A stretch of 52,538 nt of DNA, from NCBI RefSeq assembly GCF_028287845.1, contig NZ_JAQBOW010000082.1:1-52538 (forward strand), in the 5' to 3' direction. The notes under the pieces were generated by a model. That model was not told the origin of the DNA. It saw only the letters and a list, made by a program, of their open reading frames with translations, and searched no databases. The position numbers and the translations under genes are program-made. Positions 33,582-42,331 of the stretch are shown in pieces; position 1 is the first letter of the stretch, and each line of letters starts with the position of its first letter. Origin of the DNA: Mucilaginibacter sp. (lineage in GTDB: Bacteria; Bacteroidota; Bacteroidia; Sphingobacteriales; Sphingobacteriaceae).

Positions 33582-34307
33582 TTATATATTGGGAGTAAAA
33601 AGGTTAAGGTCATAAATATTCATTCCTTTTTCAATTTGAGTTACTTTATCAACGGCCATATCAAAGCCGTCGCCGCCAAATTGTTCCTTTTCCTTTTTCT
33701 CAAAATCTTCGCCCAGCGAATCGTATTCATGTTTAGAGATAAGCTTATGCAAGGCAGGGAACAATACGGTATCTTCCCGTGCTTCATGGGGGCTATACAT
33801 TCGTACAAACGCCTGCATGTCCTGCGCCATCAACTTTCGTTCATCAGCTGTAGGGTTGGGCTTTTTTGTATTTTCAATAATACGCAAGGTTAATAGCCGG
33901 CCTTTTTTATGTTGTATCCTTAATACTTTGGTAAGGTCAGTCAGCTGCCCGGCTTTTTCAAAACGCGGAAATAAGTGATCTTCTTCCAGCTTCTCATGGT
34001 AATCCTCTACAAAACTTTTAATAAGATTGGCCGATTGCCCAACCAGTGCCAGGTTGAGGTCCTTGCCTGTTATAAGCCGCGATGATGCCTCATCATAAAT
34101 AAGTAGTATTCTTTTCAGTACACCATGCTCGCGCATCAGATCCTCGTTAGTGGTCACATCATCATCTTCTCCCTTCTGCAATCCGCATGAACTGATACCG
34201 GTTAAAGCTATGCCTCCTGCTGCAAGCAAGCTGGTTTTAGTTAAAAAATCCCGGCGGCCTTTGCCTTGCTGATCTAACCGGTTAGGTTGATTGTTAAGAT
34301 TCTCCAT
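33582..34307 (-). CDS. Exported hemerythrin-domain protein with Tat lipoprotein signal
   Basis: This 241-residue protein has R18-R19-D-F-L in a twin-arginine motif, a hydrophobic stretch to GISSC and a likely lipid-bearing C41. That predicts export of the folded protein and anchoring in the membrane. The rest is a hemerythrin-like four-helix bundle with iron ligands spread over REHGVLKRIL, DYHEKLEEDHLFPRFE, IQHKKGRLL and SPHEAREDTVLFPALH. This H-HxxxE-H-HxxxE-like pattern binds a di-iron site and could sense or hold oxygen or nitric oxide. I used the ATG at 34307, since the codon upstream is a TTG. Function inside the periplasm is inference. Confidence 0.85.
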   Translation of the reverse strand: MENLNNQPNRLDQQGKGRRDFLTKTSLLAAGGIALTGISSCGLQKGEDDDVTTNEDLMREHGVLKRILLIYDEASSRLITGKDLNLALVGQSANLIKSFVEDYHEKLEEDHLFPRFEKAGQLTDLTKVLRIQHKKGRLLTLRIIENTKKPNPTADERKLMAQDMQAFVRMYSPHEAREDTVLFPALHKLISKHEYDSLGEDFEKKEKEQFGGDGFDMAVDKVTQIEKGMNIYDLNLFTPNI

Positions 34308-34389
34308 GAGCAATATTGAATAACTTATTACTGCACATCAAAATTAATACCATTACTGCCTGCTATTTTAAAAGTAATGAATTTAAAGT

Positions 34390-37164
34390 TTACCTGATGA
34401 TAGTGACGTAACCCGACATGGTTTTACGGCCATGTTTTGGATTAATAAAGTAATAATAAACCCCAGTTGGCATGTCCTTGTTATTAAACCTTCCATCCCA
34501 TGCCATTAGGTAACCTACTGATGTATAAACTTTTTGCCCGTAACGGTTAAATACCTCAACGGTACAATCCAAATAAGCATCAAGGTGTTTAATATCCCAA
34601 ACATCATTAATACCATCGCCATTGGGTGTAAAAGTATTAGGTATAACCGGGCTTTTTAATACCGAAACAGTAACCTTATCGCTTGCAGAACACCCTTCAC
34701 TATTAGTTACAGTAATGGTATAAGTAATATCCTGCCCCGGGTTAACCACCGGATCAGGAACAGCAGCATTACTTAAACCAATAATTGGTAACCAAGCGTA
34801 GGTAATACCATCGCCGGTTGCTGTGGCATGTAAGGTGGTGCTGCCTCCTGCTAATATGGCAATTGCAGTGCCAGCGTTTACAGTTGGTATCGGCTTAACC
34901 ATTATGGTACTGCTTATGGTGTCAGCACAGGTGCTATTAGCTGTAAAAATGTACTTTATATTAAATGTGCCCACGCCAACACTTGCAGGATCAAATAAAC
35001 CTGTACTACTTACACCTGTACCTGAGTATGCGCCCGATCCTGGAATGCCACTATTTTCTTGCGCATTTAATTGAATTTTACCTGCATTTAAACAAACGGC
35101 CGCGGGCGCGTTAAAAGAAACAGTAGGTGTAGCCAGCAGCGTTATGGTTTTATTCATTTCTGACACACAGGTAACACCCGAATAGGCCAGCATACTTACC
35201 TGGTAATTCCGGGTAGCCGGCGACGTATGAAATTCGGGATAAGTGTGCTGATAAGGCTTCCCTGAATATGGGTTGTTATCTGTTTCTTGAATGGTTATAT
35301 CACCGCTATCATAGTACCATACTACTTTGGTGATATTACCAATGTCGACAAAAGACTGGTTGGTAAAATACACCGGCCGGTTACTGCATAGCGCCGCGGC
35401 ATTTAATACATTAAAAATGGCGGTTGGCGTAGAGCCATTTACCGTAAAATCTTTAATTGTTGTAACCTGGCACCCATTAACCGAAGTTACAGTAAGTGTA
35501 ACATGGTATAGTTTTGCTTGTGCATATTTATGTGTTGGGTTCGTAAGGTTTGATATATTAGGATTTGCAGCCGTAGCATTTGCATTATCGCCAAAATCCC
35601 ATAAATAAGTAAACCCGGCAACTGTATTATCGGCTATCGTTGTGCTGTCAGTAAACCTGGCGTATGTATCAGCAAGGCATACCGCAGGCGTACCAAAATT
35701 CACCACTGGTAGAGGGCTTATTTTAATAGTTTTTATCAGGGTTGAGGTACAGCCTTTATCATTAGTAATAAGCAGTTTTACCGTATAAGTACCGGTAGCG
35801 GCATAGATATGCTGAAAAGCTTGGTTATCCACTTTTGGTTCGGTTATGCCATCACCATAGCTCCATGCGCGGGCGGTTATTATACCGTCTGCGCTGGTTG
35901 ATATATCATTAAATGTAACAGCCTTGGTAACACAATCGGGTGTCGAATAATTAAATGATGCAACGGGCGCTTGCCCTACATGTATACTTTTAGGGGTTGA
36001 TACCGCTGTACAGCCATTACTATTTGTGACTGTTAATTGTACGGTATAATTACCCAGTGCTGCATAAAGGTGCGATGGATTTTGTTTGACAGATGTTTGC
36101 CCGTCGCCAAAATCCCATAACCATGTTACGTTTGCTGTAGATTTATCCTTAAAAGCCGTTGAATCCCCAAAGCAGGTATTATCGGGAGCTAATAGCGCCG
36201 CCGTGGGCGTAGGGAATACCGTTAGTGTGAGCTGGTTTGATGACACCACACAATTGGAAACATTAATATTATCTGCTTGCCCCGAAACTATCCGGTAAGA
36301 ATAAGTACCGGCAATTGTTGGTGATGAAAAGCTAAAGGAAGAATTAGTGCCCGCCGGTCCTTGGTCTGTCCAAACACCATCAACCAGCAGCTGACGTTTT
36401 TGATTATAGTTAGCGGCCAATGTTGTAGTAGTATTAATAATTACCATTTGCGACGTGCCTGAGCATAGCGATTGTGAAATAGCAGGGTTATCAAATACTA
36501 CCGCTACCTGGGCGCCATACGCCCTGAAGGTTATATCATCAATAGCAATATCATTGCCTATACCTCCCGGAGCGTTATTAACCATTTTTAAAACTATGGC
36601 ATCGGTACCTGCCGGCGTGGTAAATGTAAAAGGATATTGTATCCACGCGTCGCCGGTTGGGATATCATTGGTATTGCCTGTGCCCAATACAGTTCCACCC
36701 GCGGTTTCAATAGAAAACGTTACATTAGGTAAAATCCCGTTGTTTTTTAACAAGTTTTTTATCCAGGCTGCAAACTGATATTTGGTGTTACCACATAAAC
36801 CTGTAACTGTACGGGTGTAAAAAATACCGGGTGTGAAACTGCCGTTCACCAACATAAAATAACCACCCGGGTTACCGGTATGATCGGTTGTGATCCACCA
36901 GCCCCCATTGGTATTACTTGAAGTATTTACAATGGTATAAAAATTATCGTTAGGTGTACCGCTGCTGTAAGTATAGGAAGTTGAGCCTGAGTCTGCTGGT
37001 AAAGGGCCCGCATATTTATTGGTACCCGAGCCAAAAGTAATATTAACAATAGGATCGCCTAAACTTTGTGTATATCCTTTATTGCTAAAAAACAAACCCA
37101 AGCTGATAAAGATAACAGCGTAAATATTTTTACGAATAGCTATTCCTGTAAAGTATTTAAACAT
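34390..37164 (-). CDS. Large secreted PKD-repeat protein with type IX (type B) sorting domain
   Basis: This 924-residue protein has a signal peptide (hydrophobic AVIFISLGLFFSNKGYTQ). An N-terminal carbohydrate-binding-like domain (about 40-220) is followed by several PKD domains with the motif WLWDFGDGQT or similar (SYGDGIT, YLWDFGDNA), about 320-660. An immunoglobulin-like region comes next. The last 85 residues are the CHU_C (gliding-motility-associated) sorting domain, TPNGDGINDVWDIKHLDAYL to the end GYVTIIR. That domain directs export by the type IX system to the surface or medium. The cargo is a likely adhesin or polymer-binding protein. I used the ATG at 37164 in place of an upstream TTG. 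Confidence 0.9.
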   Translation of the reverse strand: MFKYFTGIAIRKNIYAVIFISLGLFFSNKGYTQSLGDPIVNITFGSGTNKYAGPLPADSGSTSYTYSSGTPNDNFYTIVNTSSNTNGGWWITTDHTGNPGGYFMLVNGSFTPGIFYTRTVTGLCGNTKYQFAAWIKNLLKNNGILPNVTFSIETAGGTVLGTGNTNDIPTGDAWIQYPFTFTTPAGTDAIVLKMVNNAPGGIGNDIAIDDITFRAYGAQVAVVFDNPAISQSLCSGTSQMVIINTTTTLAANYNQKRQLLVDGVWTDQGPAGTNSSFSFSSPTIAGTYSYRIVSGQADNINVSNCVVSSNQLTLTVFPTPTAALLAPDNTCFGDSTAFKDKSTANVTWLWDFGDGQTSVKQNPSHLYAALGNYTVQLTVTNSNGCTAVSTPKSIHVGQAPVASFNYSTPDCVTKAVTFNDISTSADGIITARAWSYGDGITEPKVDNQAFQHIYAATGTYTVKLLITNDKGCTSTLIKTIKISPLPVVNFGTPAVCLADTYARFTDSTTIADNTVAGFTYLWDFGDNANATAANPNISNLTNPTHKYAQAKLYHVTLTVTSVNGCQVTTIKDFTVNGSTPTAIFNVLNAAALCSNRPVYFTNQSFVDIGNITKVVWYYDSGDITIQETDNNPYSGKPYQHTYPEFHTSPATRNYQVSMLAYSGVTCVSEMNKTITLLATPTVSFNAPAAVCLNAGKIQLNAQENSGIPGSGAYSGTGVSSTGLFDPASVGVGTFNIKYIFTANSTCADTISSTIMVKPIPTVNAGTAIAILAGGSTTLHATATGDGITYAWLPIIGLSNAAVPDPVVNPGQDITYTITVTNSEGCSASDKVTVSVLKSPVIPNTFTPNGDGINDVWDIKHLDAYLDCTVEVFNRYGQKVYTSVGYLMAWDGRFNNKDMPTGVYYYFINPKHGRKTMSGYVTIIR

Positions 37165-37293
37165 CGGTATCCCCGGCAAGCATAATTTGGTTTCAATGTT
37201 AAAAGTATCATAAATAGATTAAATACACCATAGAATTTAATTGAAAATTATTGGCTATCAATTCAATTACCAACTTATGGCCGATAAGGCATT

Positions 37294-38280
37294 TTAACGC
37301 CGGGGACTAAAACACTCTATCGAATTTAACAATGGTGACCCTCCGCTATTGCCTACTCCTGCCGCGGTATATATTTTCTTGTCGTAATAAATGGCACCTG
37401 TAGCGTGCCTGCCTGCAATAAGCGGTGGTAATGTTCTAAACTTGTCGGTTTTAACATTGTAGGCCTCCACTTCGTTATGCGATATTTTCTGCACAGTGCT
37501 TTCTCCCGCTATTACCAATATCTCATTTTTTACAACTACTAAGGCGTTGCCTGCACGTAATGTGGGCAGCTTAGCATTTGCTGTGCTCCACTTACCGGTG
37601 TTAAAATCATAAACATCCACCTCTGCAATAGTATTATTTAACAATTTCTTTTCCATTGCATTTGATTGTACACCGGCAATGCAATATAATTTATGACCAA
37701 CAACAGCAGCTTTAAAATGATCCCTGGCCCTGGGTGCATCATCAAGTTTGGCCCATTGGTTAGTTTGCGGGTCATACTCATCAAACCATGCCACGTTTCC
37801 CGTCCAGTGCCCGTCTAATATCCCGTTAACCAGGTAAAATTTATTTTTATAAACAACTACACCGCCCGATCCTCTTTGCCTGTCGTTAGGTATTTCTGCA
37901 CCTACGCGCCAACTGTCTGATGCAGGATTATATATATAAATATTGGCAACCGGCTTTTCATGCGGGAAACCACCCGTCATGGCACCGCAGATATAAATTT
38001 CATCTTTATATACAATGGCCTGGAAATGATTTAGTTCGATAGGCGGTTTTGCACCATTTGTCCAGGTGGATGTCTTGGGATCAAATACAGAAATATTTTT
38101 TACCCCCCTGCCGCCCAACAGGTAAAACAGCCCTTTAATATTTACAAAATCCCCTTCCTCCCTTAATATAAAATTGCCGTTTGTAGCTATAATTCCCCAG
38201 TTGTATCCTTTTAACTGGGCATTGACAGGAAGTCTAAACAAACAAATTGTAATTAAAATAAACAGGCTGATTTTTTTCAT
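37294..38280 (-). CDS. Secreted Kelch-repeat protein
   Basis: This 328-residue protein has a signal peptide (MKKISLFILITICLFRLPVN, cleavage after NAQ). It carries about six Kelch repeats, each with a GG pair and a later tryptophan, for example IYICGAMTGGFPHEKPVANI followed by YNPASDSW, and KLYCIAGVQSN with YDFNTGKW. Six repeats form a complete six-bladed beta-propeller. Extracytoplasmic bacterial Kelch proteins include galactose-oxidase-like and sialic-acid mutarotase-like proteins, but no catalytic motif shows here. Possible function is ligand or polysaccharide binding. TAAGTTTG (minus strand, 38309-38316) is a -7 element 28 bases before the start. Confidence 0.85.
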   Translation of the reverse strand: MKKISLFILITICLFRLPVNAQLKGYNWGIIATNGNFILREEGDFVNIKGLFYLLGGRGVKNISVFDPKTSTWTNGAKPPIELNHFQAIVYKDEIYICGAMTGGFPHEKPVANIYIYNPASDSWRVGAEIPNDRQRGSGGVVVYKNKFYLVNGILDGHWTGNVAWFDEYDPQTNQWAKLDDAPRARDHFKAAVVGHKLYCIAGVQSNAMEKKLLNNTIAEVDVYDFNTGKWSTANAKLPTLRAGNALVVVKNEILVIAGESTVQKISHNEVEAYNVKTDKFRTLPPLIAGRHATGAIYYDKKIYTAAGVGNSGGSPLLNSIECFSPRR

Positions 38281-38325
38281 AATTGAGGCAGGTGCGAATT
38301 GGTTAAAGCAAACTTATTTATAGCG

Positions 38326-38961
38326 TTAAAACGATCTTACTTGTGTCATTAATAACAGTTTTTCGTCCAATTGTACTATATAGTTATTGTGTCCGGTAAC
38401 TAAAATCACAGCCTTCAAACAATCATTATTTTTACTTACTTGCCTTCGTATCGATTTTAACTTAAGCTTTTTAATAATGCTTTCAACCAAAAGCAAGTCG
38501 TTATAATCGGCAGAAGTAAATTCAATAACAAATAGTTTATCGTGATGTACTTTATCAATATACCGTTCCAGTAACGAGAAAAGTTTTAAAACCAGCAAAG
38601 ACAATATGGTTGTAATTAAAGCCAATGGATAATCGCCTGCACCGGCTGCCATGCCTATAGCTGCTGCAATCCATATTACTGCCGCTGTAGTCAGGCCGCT
38701 TACGCCAATATTATCTTTAAAAACAACACCGGCTCCAATAAAACCAATCCCTGTTATTACATTAATATTAACACCTAACCCTGCCTGCTGGGCCACCATA
38801 GTAAATAATGTTGAACCAAGTGTAATAAGTATGATAGTACGGAAACCAGCGGTTTTGTTTTTATACTGTCGTTCAATGCCAAGTAAGCCGCCACAAAAAA
38901 CGGCAAATCCTATTTTAAGAAATTCGTCCGTTGTTAGTTGAAACTCTAATGGCAAATGCAT
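38326..38961 (-). CDS. MgtC/SapB family membrane protein
   Basis: This 211-residue protein has about four or five membrane helices. Its signature blocks are GIERQYKNKTAGFRTIILIT, GIGFIGAGVVFKDN and VSGLTTAAVIWIAAAIGMAA, which define the MgtC/SapB domain. A cytosolic C-terminal domain follows (about 140-211), of the ACT-like kind. In pathogens MgtC aids survival in low magnesium and affects ATP synthase; in environmental bacteria the role is open. It is 45 bases downstream of the Kelch gene's opposite end and shares its strand. Co-transcription from the GlcD-like gene is possible (gap 34 bases). Confidence 0.9.
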   Translation of the reverse strand: MHLPLEFQLTTDEFLKIGFAVFCGGLLGIERQYKNKTAGFRTIILITLGSTLFTMVAQQAGLGVNINVITGIGFIGAGVVFKDNIGVSGLTTAAVIWIAAAIGMAAGAGDYPLALITTILSLLVLKLFSLLERYIDKVHHDKLFVIEFTSADYNDLLLVESIIKKLKLKSIRRQVSKNNDCLKAVILVTGHNNYIVQLDEKLLLMTQVRSF

Positions 38962-38995
38962 GATTAATTATTGAATGAGTGATTGAGTGTATGTT

Positions 38996-40405
38996 TTACT
39001 TTATTTGGTCAAATATTTTCCCCGGGTTTAATATGTAATTTTTATCAAAAACCTTTTTAATACCGCGCCATAGTTCAAAATGTATGGGCGAATACTTTAT
39101 TGGCATAAAATCTTTCTGTACCAGCCCAATACCATGTTCGCCGGATAAAGTGCCATCTAAAGATACCGTTAACTCAAATATTTCGCGTATGCCATCTTTT
39201 AATTTGGTGTTCCAGTCTTCATCACTCATGTTGGCTTTAATAATATTTACATGCAGGTTGCCATCGCCTGCGTGGCCATAGCATACAGATTCAAAACCAT
39301 ATTTAGCTCCCGCATCTTTTATGCCTTTTATCAGTTGCGGTAACGCCGCGCGGGGTACTACTGTATCTTCTTCTTTATATACAGAGTTTGATTTTACTGA
39401 TACGGCCATAGTGCGCCTTATGCGCCATAACTCTTCCTTTTGAGCTGCCGATTCGCCAAAAAGTACGTCTGTACAACCAAATTCTTCTAAAACTGTATTG
39501 ATTTTTTCACAATCTGAAAATATTACATCCGGATTAGTGCCATCTACTTCTATCAGCAAAAACGCGGCTACATCATCTTTCAGATCAAAAACTATCCCGT
39601 CGTGTTCTATTACCCACTCTACCCCTCTGCGCTCCATAAACTCTAATGCCGATGGTATTATACCGGCCCTGAAAATAGCCGATACCGCGGCGCATGCCAC
39701 TTCATTCGATTTGAATGATGCCAGCATCAAGGCATCAGTAGTTGGCGCGGGAATAAGTTTAACCACAATTTTAGTAACAATACCTAATGTACCTTCCGAC
39801 CCGATGATCAGCTGGGTTAAATTATATCCTGATGAATATTTTAAAGTATTAGCGCCCGTCCAGATGATCTCGCCCGATGGCAAAACTATTTCCAGGTTTA
39901 GTATATACTCGCGTATGGTACCATACTTTACTACCCTTGGCCCGCCAGAGCCATGTGATACATTCCCACCTATAAAACAACTGCCCTTGCTTGCCGGGTC
40001 AATAGGATATAATAATCCCTTAGCGGCAACCTGGTTCATAAATTCTTCGGTTATTACGCCCGGTTCAACAGTAGCCTGCAGGTTTTGTTCGTCTATATGC
40101 AGTATTTTGTTAAATCGCTCCATGGCTATAAGCAAGCCGCCCATTATGGGCAAAGCACCACCGCTTAGCCCTGTACCCGCACCCCTTGGTGTTACAGGTA
40201 TTAAATGCTCATTGCAAAGTTTAAGCAGCGCGGCAACTTCCCGGGGCGATTTGGGCTTAGCAACAACTTCGGGATAAAAGTGCAGATCTTCCGTTTCGTC
40301 ATGGCTGTATTTTTCCAGATCATTAGGCGTTGTTATAACTGCATCGTCACCTACTATCAACTTAATTGCAGCTAATATATCTTCAGTTATTTTATTGTAA
40401 GTCAT
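38996..40405 (-). CDS. FAD-binding oxidase (glycolate/D-lactate oxidase GlcD-like)
   Basis: This 469-residue flavoprotein belongs to the vanillyl-alcohol oxidase superfamily. FAD binding is marked by VTPRGAGTGLSGGALPIMGG (PP-loop region, about 74-93) and GSCFIGGNVSHGSGGPRVVK. The C-terminal FAD-linked oxidase domain ends with YGHAGDGNLHVNIIKANMSD and SGEHGIGLVQKDFMP. These histidines match the metal site of D-2-hydroxy-acid dehydrogenases. It should oxidise glycolate, D-lactate or another D-2-hydroxy acid. The partner subunits GlcE and GlcF are not nearby, as is common for stand-alone Bacteroidota forms. It lies 34 bases upstream of mgtC on the same strand. Confidence 0.92.
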   Translation of the reverse strand: MTYNKITEDILAAIKLIVGDDAVITTPNDLEKYSHDETEDLHFYPEVVAKPKSPREVAALLKLCNEHLIPVTPRGAGTGLSGGALPIMGGLLIAMERFNKILHIDEQNLQATVEPGVITEEFMNQVAAKGLLYPIDPASKGSCFIGGNVSHGSGGPRVVKYGTIREYILNLEIVLPSGEIIWTGANTLKYSSGYNLTQLIIGSEGTLGIVTKIVVKLIPAPTTDALMLASFKSNEVACAAVSAIFRAGIIPSALEFMERRGVEWVIEHDGIVFDLKDDVAAFLLIEVDGTNPDVIFSDCEKINTVLEEFGCTDVLFGESAAQKEELWRIRRTMAVSVKSNSVYKEEDTVVPRAALPQLIKGIKDAGAKYGFESVCYGHAGDGNLHVNIIKANMSDEDWNTKLKDGIREIFELTVSLDGTLSGEHGIGLVQKDFMPIKYSPIHFELWRGIKKVFDKNYILNPGKIFDQIK

Positions 40406-40524
40406 AAAATTTTAAAAACCTAAAATTATGGATTTATGTACTATAAATTGATGTCCGGATAAAGATAAATTAACCACTCTAACAACCGGAAAGAATTACC
40501 CGGGATGAGCAGCGGGCCGTAAAA

Positions 40525-40549
40525 TTCGCCAAAAAACAAACCCGGCGAA
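40525..40549 (-). terminator. Possible terminator of folB
   Basis: On the minus strand TTCGCC pairs with GGCGAA across 13 bases and is followed by TTTTAC. It lies about 40 bases past the folB stop. The short stem makes it a weak call. Confidence 0.4.
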
Positions 40550-40586
40550 AGAAAATTTCCGGTATGATGAGTACTATCTTAAATAA

Positions 40587-40943
40587 TTATTTACTGTAAT
40601 TAATTGTAACGCTTGAATATTTGGTTTTGGCACCAACCAACGGATTGAGCTTTTTAATAACAACCTGTATAGTATCTACAAAGGCATATTGTTTTTTTAT
40701 TTCGTTGATAATTACTTGTGCTACTGTTTCAATTAGCTTTTTGGGAAGCTTCATTTCTTCGCAAGCAATATCATAAAGCTTTTCGTAATTTACGGTGTTA
40801 CTTAAATTATCTTCGTTAATATTACCTGTTGGCGTAAAGGCAACCTCCACATCAACAATAAAATAACTCCCTATTTTTTGTTCTTCGGGGTAAAAACCAT
40901 GATAGGCAAAAAACTCAGCGCCATGCAATGCTACAATCATCAT
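40587..40943 (-). CDS. folB: Dihydroneopterin aldolase
   Basis: This 118-residue enzyme of folate synthesis converts 7,8-dihydroneopterin to 6-hydroxymethyl-dihydropterin and glycolaldehyde. The N-terminal block VALHGAEFFAYHGFYPEEQK carries the FolB pattern G-x5-YHG-x4-E, with the conserved tyrosine and glutamate that bind the pterin. VDVEVAFTP and the C-terminal VQVVIKKLNPLVGAKTKYSS complete the tunnel fold. There are ATG codons at 40943 and 40940; a third upstream codon is TTG. A reversed -7 element (TACTTTTG, 40944-40951) abuts the start, which would give a nearly leaderless transcript if real. Confidence 0.9.
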   Translation of the reverse strand: MMIVALHGAEFFAYHGFYPEEQKIGSYFIVDVEVAFTPTGNINEDNLSNTVNYEKLYDIACEEMKLPKKLIETVAQVIINEIKKQYAFVDTIQVVIKKLNPLVGAKTKYSSVTINYSK

Positions 40944-40960
40944 CAAAAGTAATGGTTTAG

Positions 40961-41036
40961 TTGAATAGTGAGCGATGAATATTAAGCAGTTAGATTACTT
41001 TTTTATTCACCATTCATCACTCAATATTTTCTATTC
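40961..41036. repeat. Imperfect inverted repeat upstream of the acyl-CoA dehydrogenase gene
   Basis: GAATAGTGAGCGATGAAT near 40963-40980 matches in reverse ATTCATCACTCAATATTTTC plus TATTC near 41012-41036, apart from a seven-base insertion. It resembles the AAAGATTAG hairpins in design (short units, long arms) but has a different unit. It fills the gap between two divergent genes. Confidence 0.5.
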
Positions 41037-41039
41037 AGT

Positions 41040-41047
41040 TATATTTG
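41040..41047 (+). promoter_or_regulatory. -7 promoter element of the acyl-CoA dehydrogenase gene
   Basis: TATATTTG matches TAnnTTTG exactly and ends 22 bases before the ATG at 41069. Confidence 0.5.
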
Positions 41048-41068
41048 TTTATACTAATTCAATTCCTC

Positions 41069-42250
41069 ATGCCAAAAACTGATCTTTTTGAATCGCCAGA
41101 CTATTATCAATTAGATGAACTGCTTACAGACGAACATAAACTGATACGTAAAAGTGTGCGCGATTGGGTAAAAAAAGAAGTAAGCCCCATAATTGAAGAT
41201 TATGCCCAACGGTCAGCGTTTCCAAAACAATTATTAAAAGGCCTGGCAGCAATTGGCGCATTTGGACCTACTATTCCGGTACAATATGGCGGGCTTGGTT
41301 TAGATTATATGGCTTATGGCATAATAATGCAGGAAATTGAGCGCGGTGATTCAGGCATCAGATCAACTGCATCTGTACAAGGGTCATTAGTTATGTATCC
41401 TATTTATGCTTACGGATCGGAGGAGCAACGCATGAAATACCTGCCCAAATTAGCGTCCGGCGAATTAATGGGCTGCTTTGGGCTGACCGAGCCAGACCAT
41501 GGGTCGGACCCCGGCGGCATGACTACCAATTTTAAAGATGCCGGCGACCATTATATTTTAAATGGGGCAAAAATGTGGATATCAAACGCCCCATTTGCTG
41601 ATATAGCTATTGTTTGGGCAAAAAATGAGCATGGAAAAATACATGGATTGATTGTTGAGCGTGGAATGGAAGGCTTTTCAACGCCCGAAACGCATAATAA
41701 ATGGTCGCTGCGGGCATCAGCTACCGGCGAGCTGGTATTTGATAATGTTAAGATCCCGAAAGAGAATTTATTGCCGAATGTATCCGGGTTAAAAGGTCCG
41801 CTTGGGTGCCTTAATCAGGCCCGATATGGTATAGCGTGGGGCGCATTAGGCGCAGCTATGGATTGTTATGATACGGCGCTGCGGTATGCTAAAGAACGCA
41901 AACAGTTTGGTAAACCAATTGCTGCTTTCCAGTTGCAACAAAAAAAGCTGGCCGAAATGATAACTGAAATAACAAAAGGACAATTGTTGGTTTGGCGGCT
42001 TGCCACATTAAAAAATGAAAACAAAGCTACACCCGCGCAAATATCAATGGCAAAACGTAACAGTGTAGAAACAGCTATGCACATAGCCCGCGAAGCGCGC
42101 CAAATACTTGGCGGTATGGGAATAACAGGCGAATATCCAATAATGCGGCACATGATGAACCTTGAATCGGTAGTTACCTATGAAGGCACGCATGATATTC
42201 ACTTATTAATTACAGGATCGGATATAACCGGAGAAGAAGCATTTAAATAA
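41069..42250 (+). CDS. Acyl-CoA dehydrogenase, glutaryl-CoA dehydrogenase type
   Basis: This 393-residue flavoenzyme begins MPKTDLFESPDYYQLDELLT from the ATG at 41069. The three acyl-CoA dehydrogenase domains are present: an N-terminal helical region (GLAAIGAFGPTIPVQYGGLG), a middle beta domain (GCFGLTEPDHGSDPGGM) with FAD contacts, and a C-terminal helical domain. The last holds the catalytic base E372 in VVTYEGTHDIHLLITG. That C-terminal motif and overall pattern fit glutaryl-CoA dehydrogenase, which oxidises and decarboxylates glutaryl-CoA to crotonyl-CoA in lysine and tryptophan breakdown. No other genes of that pathway are close, so a different short or branched acyl-CoA is possible. Confidence 0.88.
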   Translation: MPKTDLFESPDYYQLDELLTDEHKLIRKSVRDWVKKEVSPIIEDYAQRSAFPKQLLKGLAAIGAFGPTIPVQYGGLGLDYMAYGIIMQEIERGDSGIRSTASVQGSLVMYPIYAYGSEEQRMKYLPKLASGELMGCFGLTEPDHGSDPGGMTTNFKDAGDHYILNGAKMWISNAPFADIAIVWAKNEHGKIHGLIVERGMEGFSTPETHNKWSLRASATGELVFDNVKIPKENLLPNVSGLKGPLGCLNQARYGIAWGALGAAMDCYDTALRYAKERKQFGKPIAAFQLQQKKLAEMITEITKGQLLVWRLATLKNENKATPAQISMAKRNSVETAMHIAREARQILGGMGITGEYPIMRHMMNLESVVTYEGTHDIHLLITGSDITGEEAFK

Positions 42251-42277
42251 TGGAATGGTAACAAAATTGTTCATTAT

Positions 42278-42307
42278 AGCCAAATATGGCTGATAATCTT
42301 ATATTTG
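42278..42307 (+). promoter_or_regulatory. Promoter and palindrome before the histidine kinase gene
   Basis: TATATTTG at 42300-42307 is an exact -7 element, 25 bases before the TTG start at 42332. The inverted repeat AGCCA-AATA-TGGCT (42278-42291) overlaps the expected -33 zone. It may be a regulator site or the 3' hairpin of the upstream gene. Confidence 0.5.
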
Positions 42308-42331
42308 TATTACCCCTATAACTAATATACT

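Noticed and set aside
39498..40277. 259-codon plus-strand frame opposite the GlcD-like gene
   Set aside because: The minus-strand frame carries all FAD-binding motifs; the plus frame is a compositional shadow.
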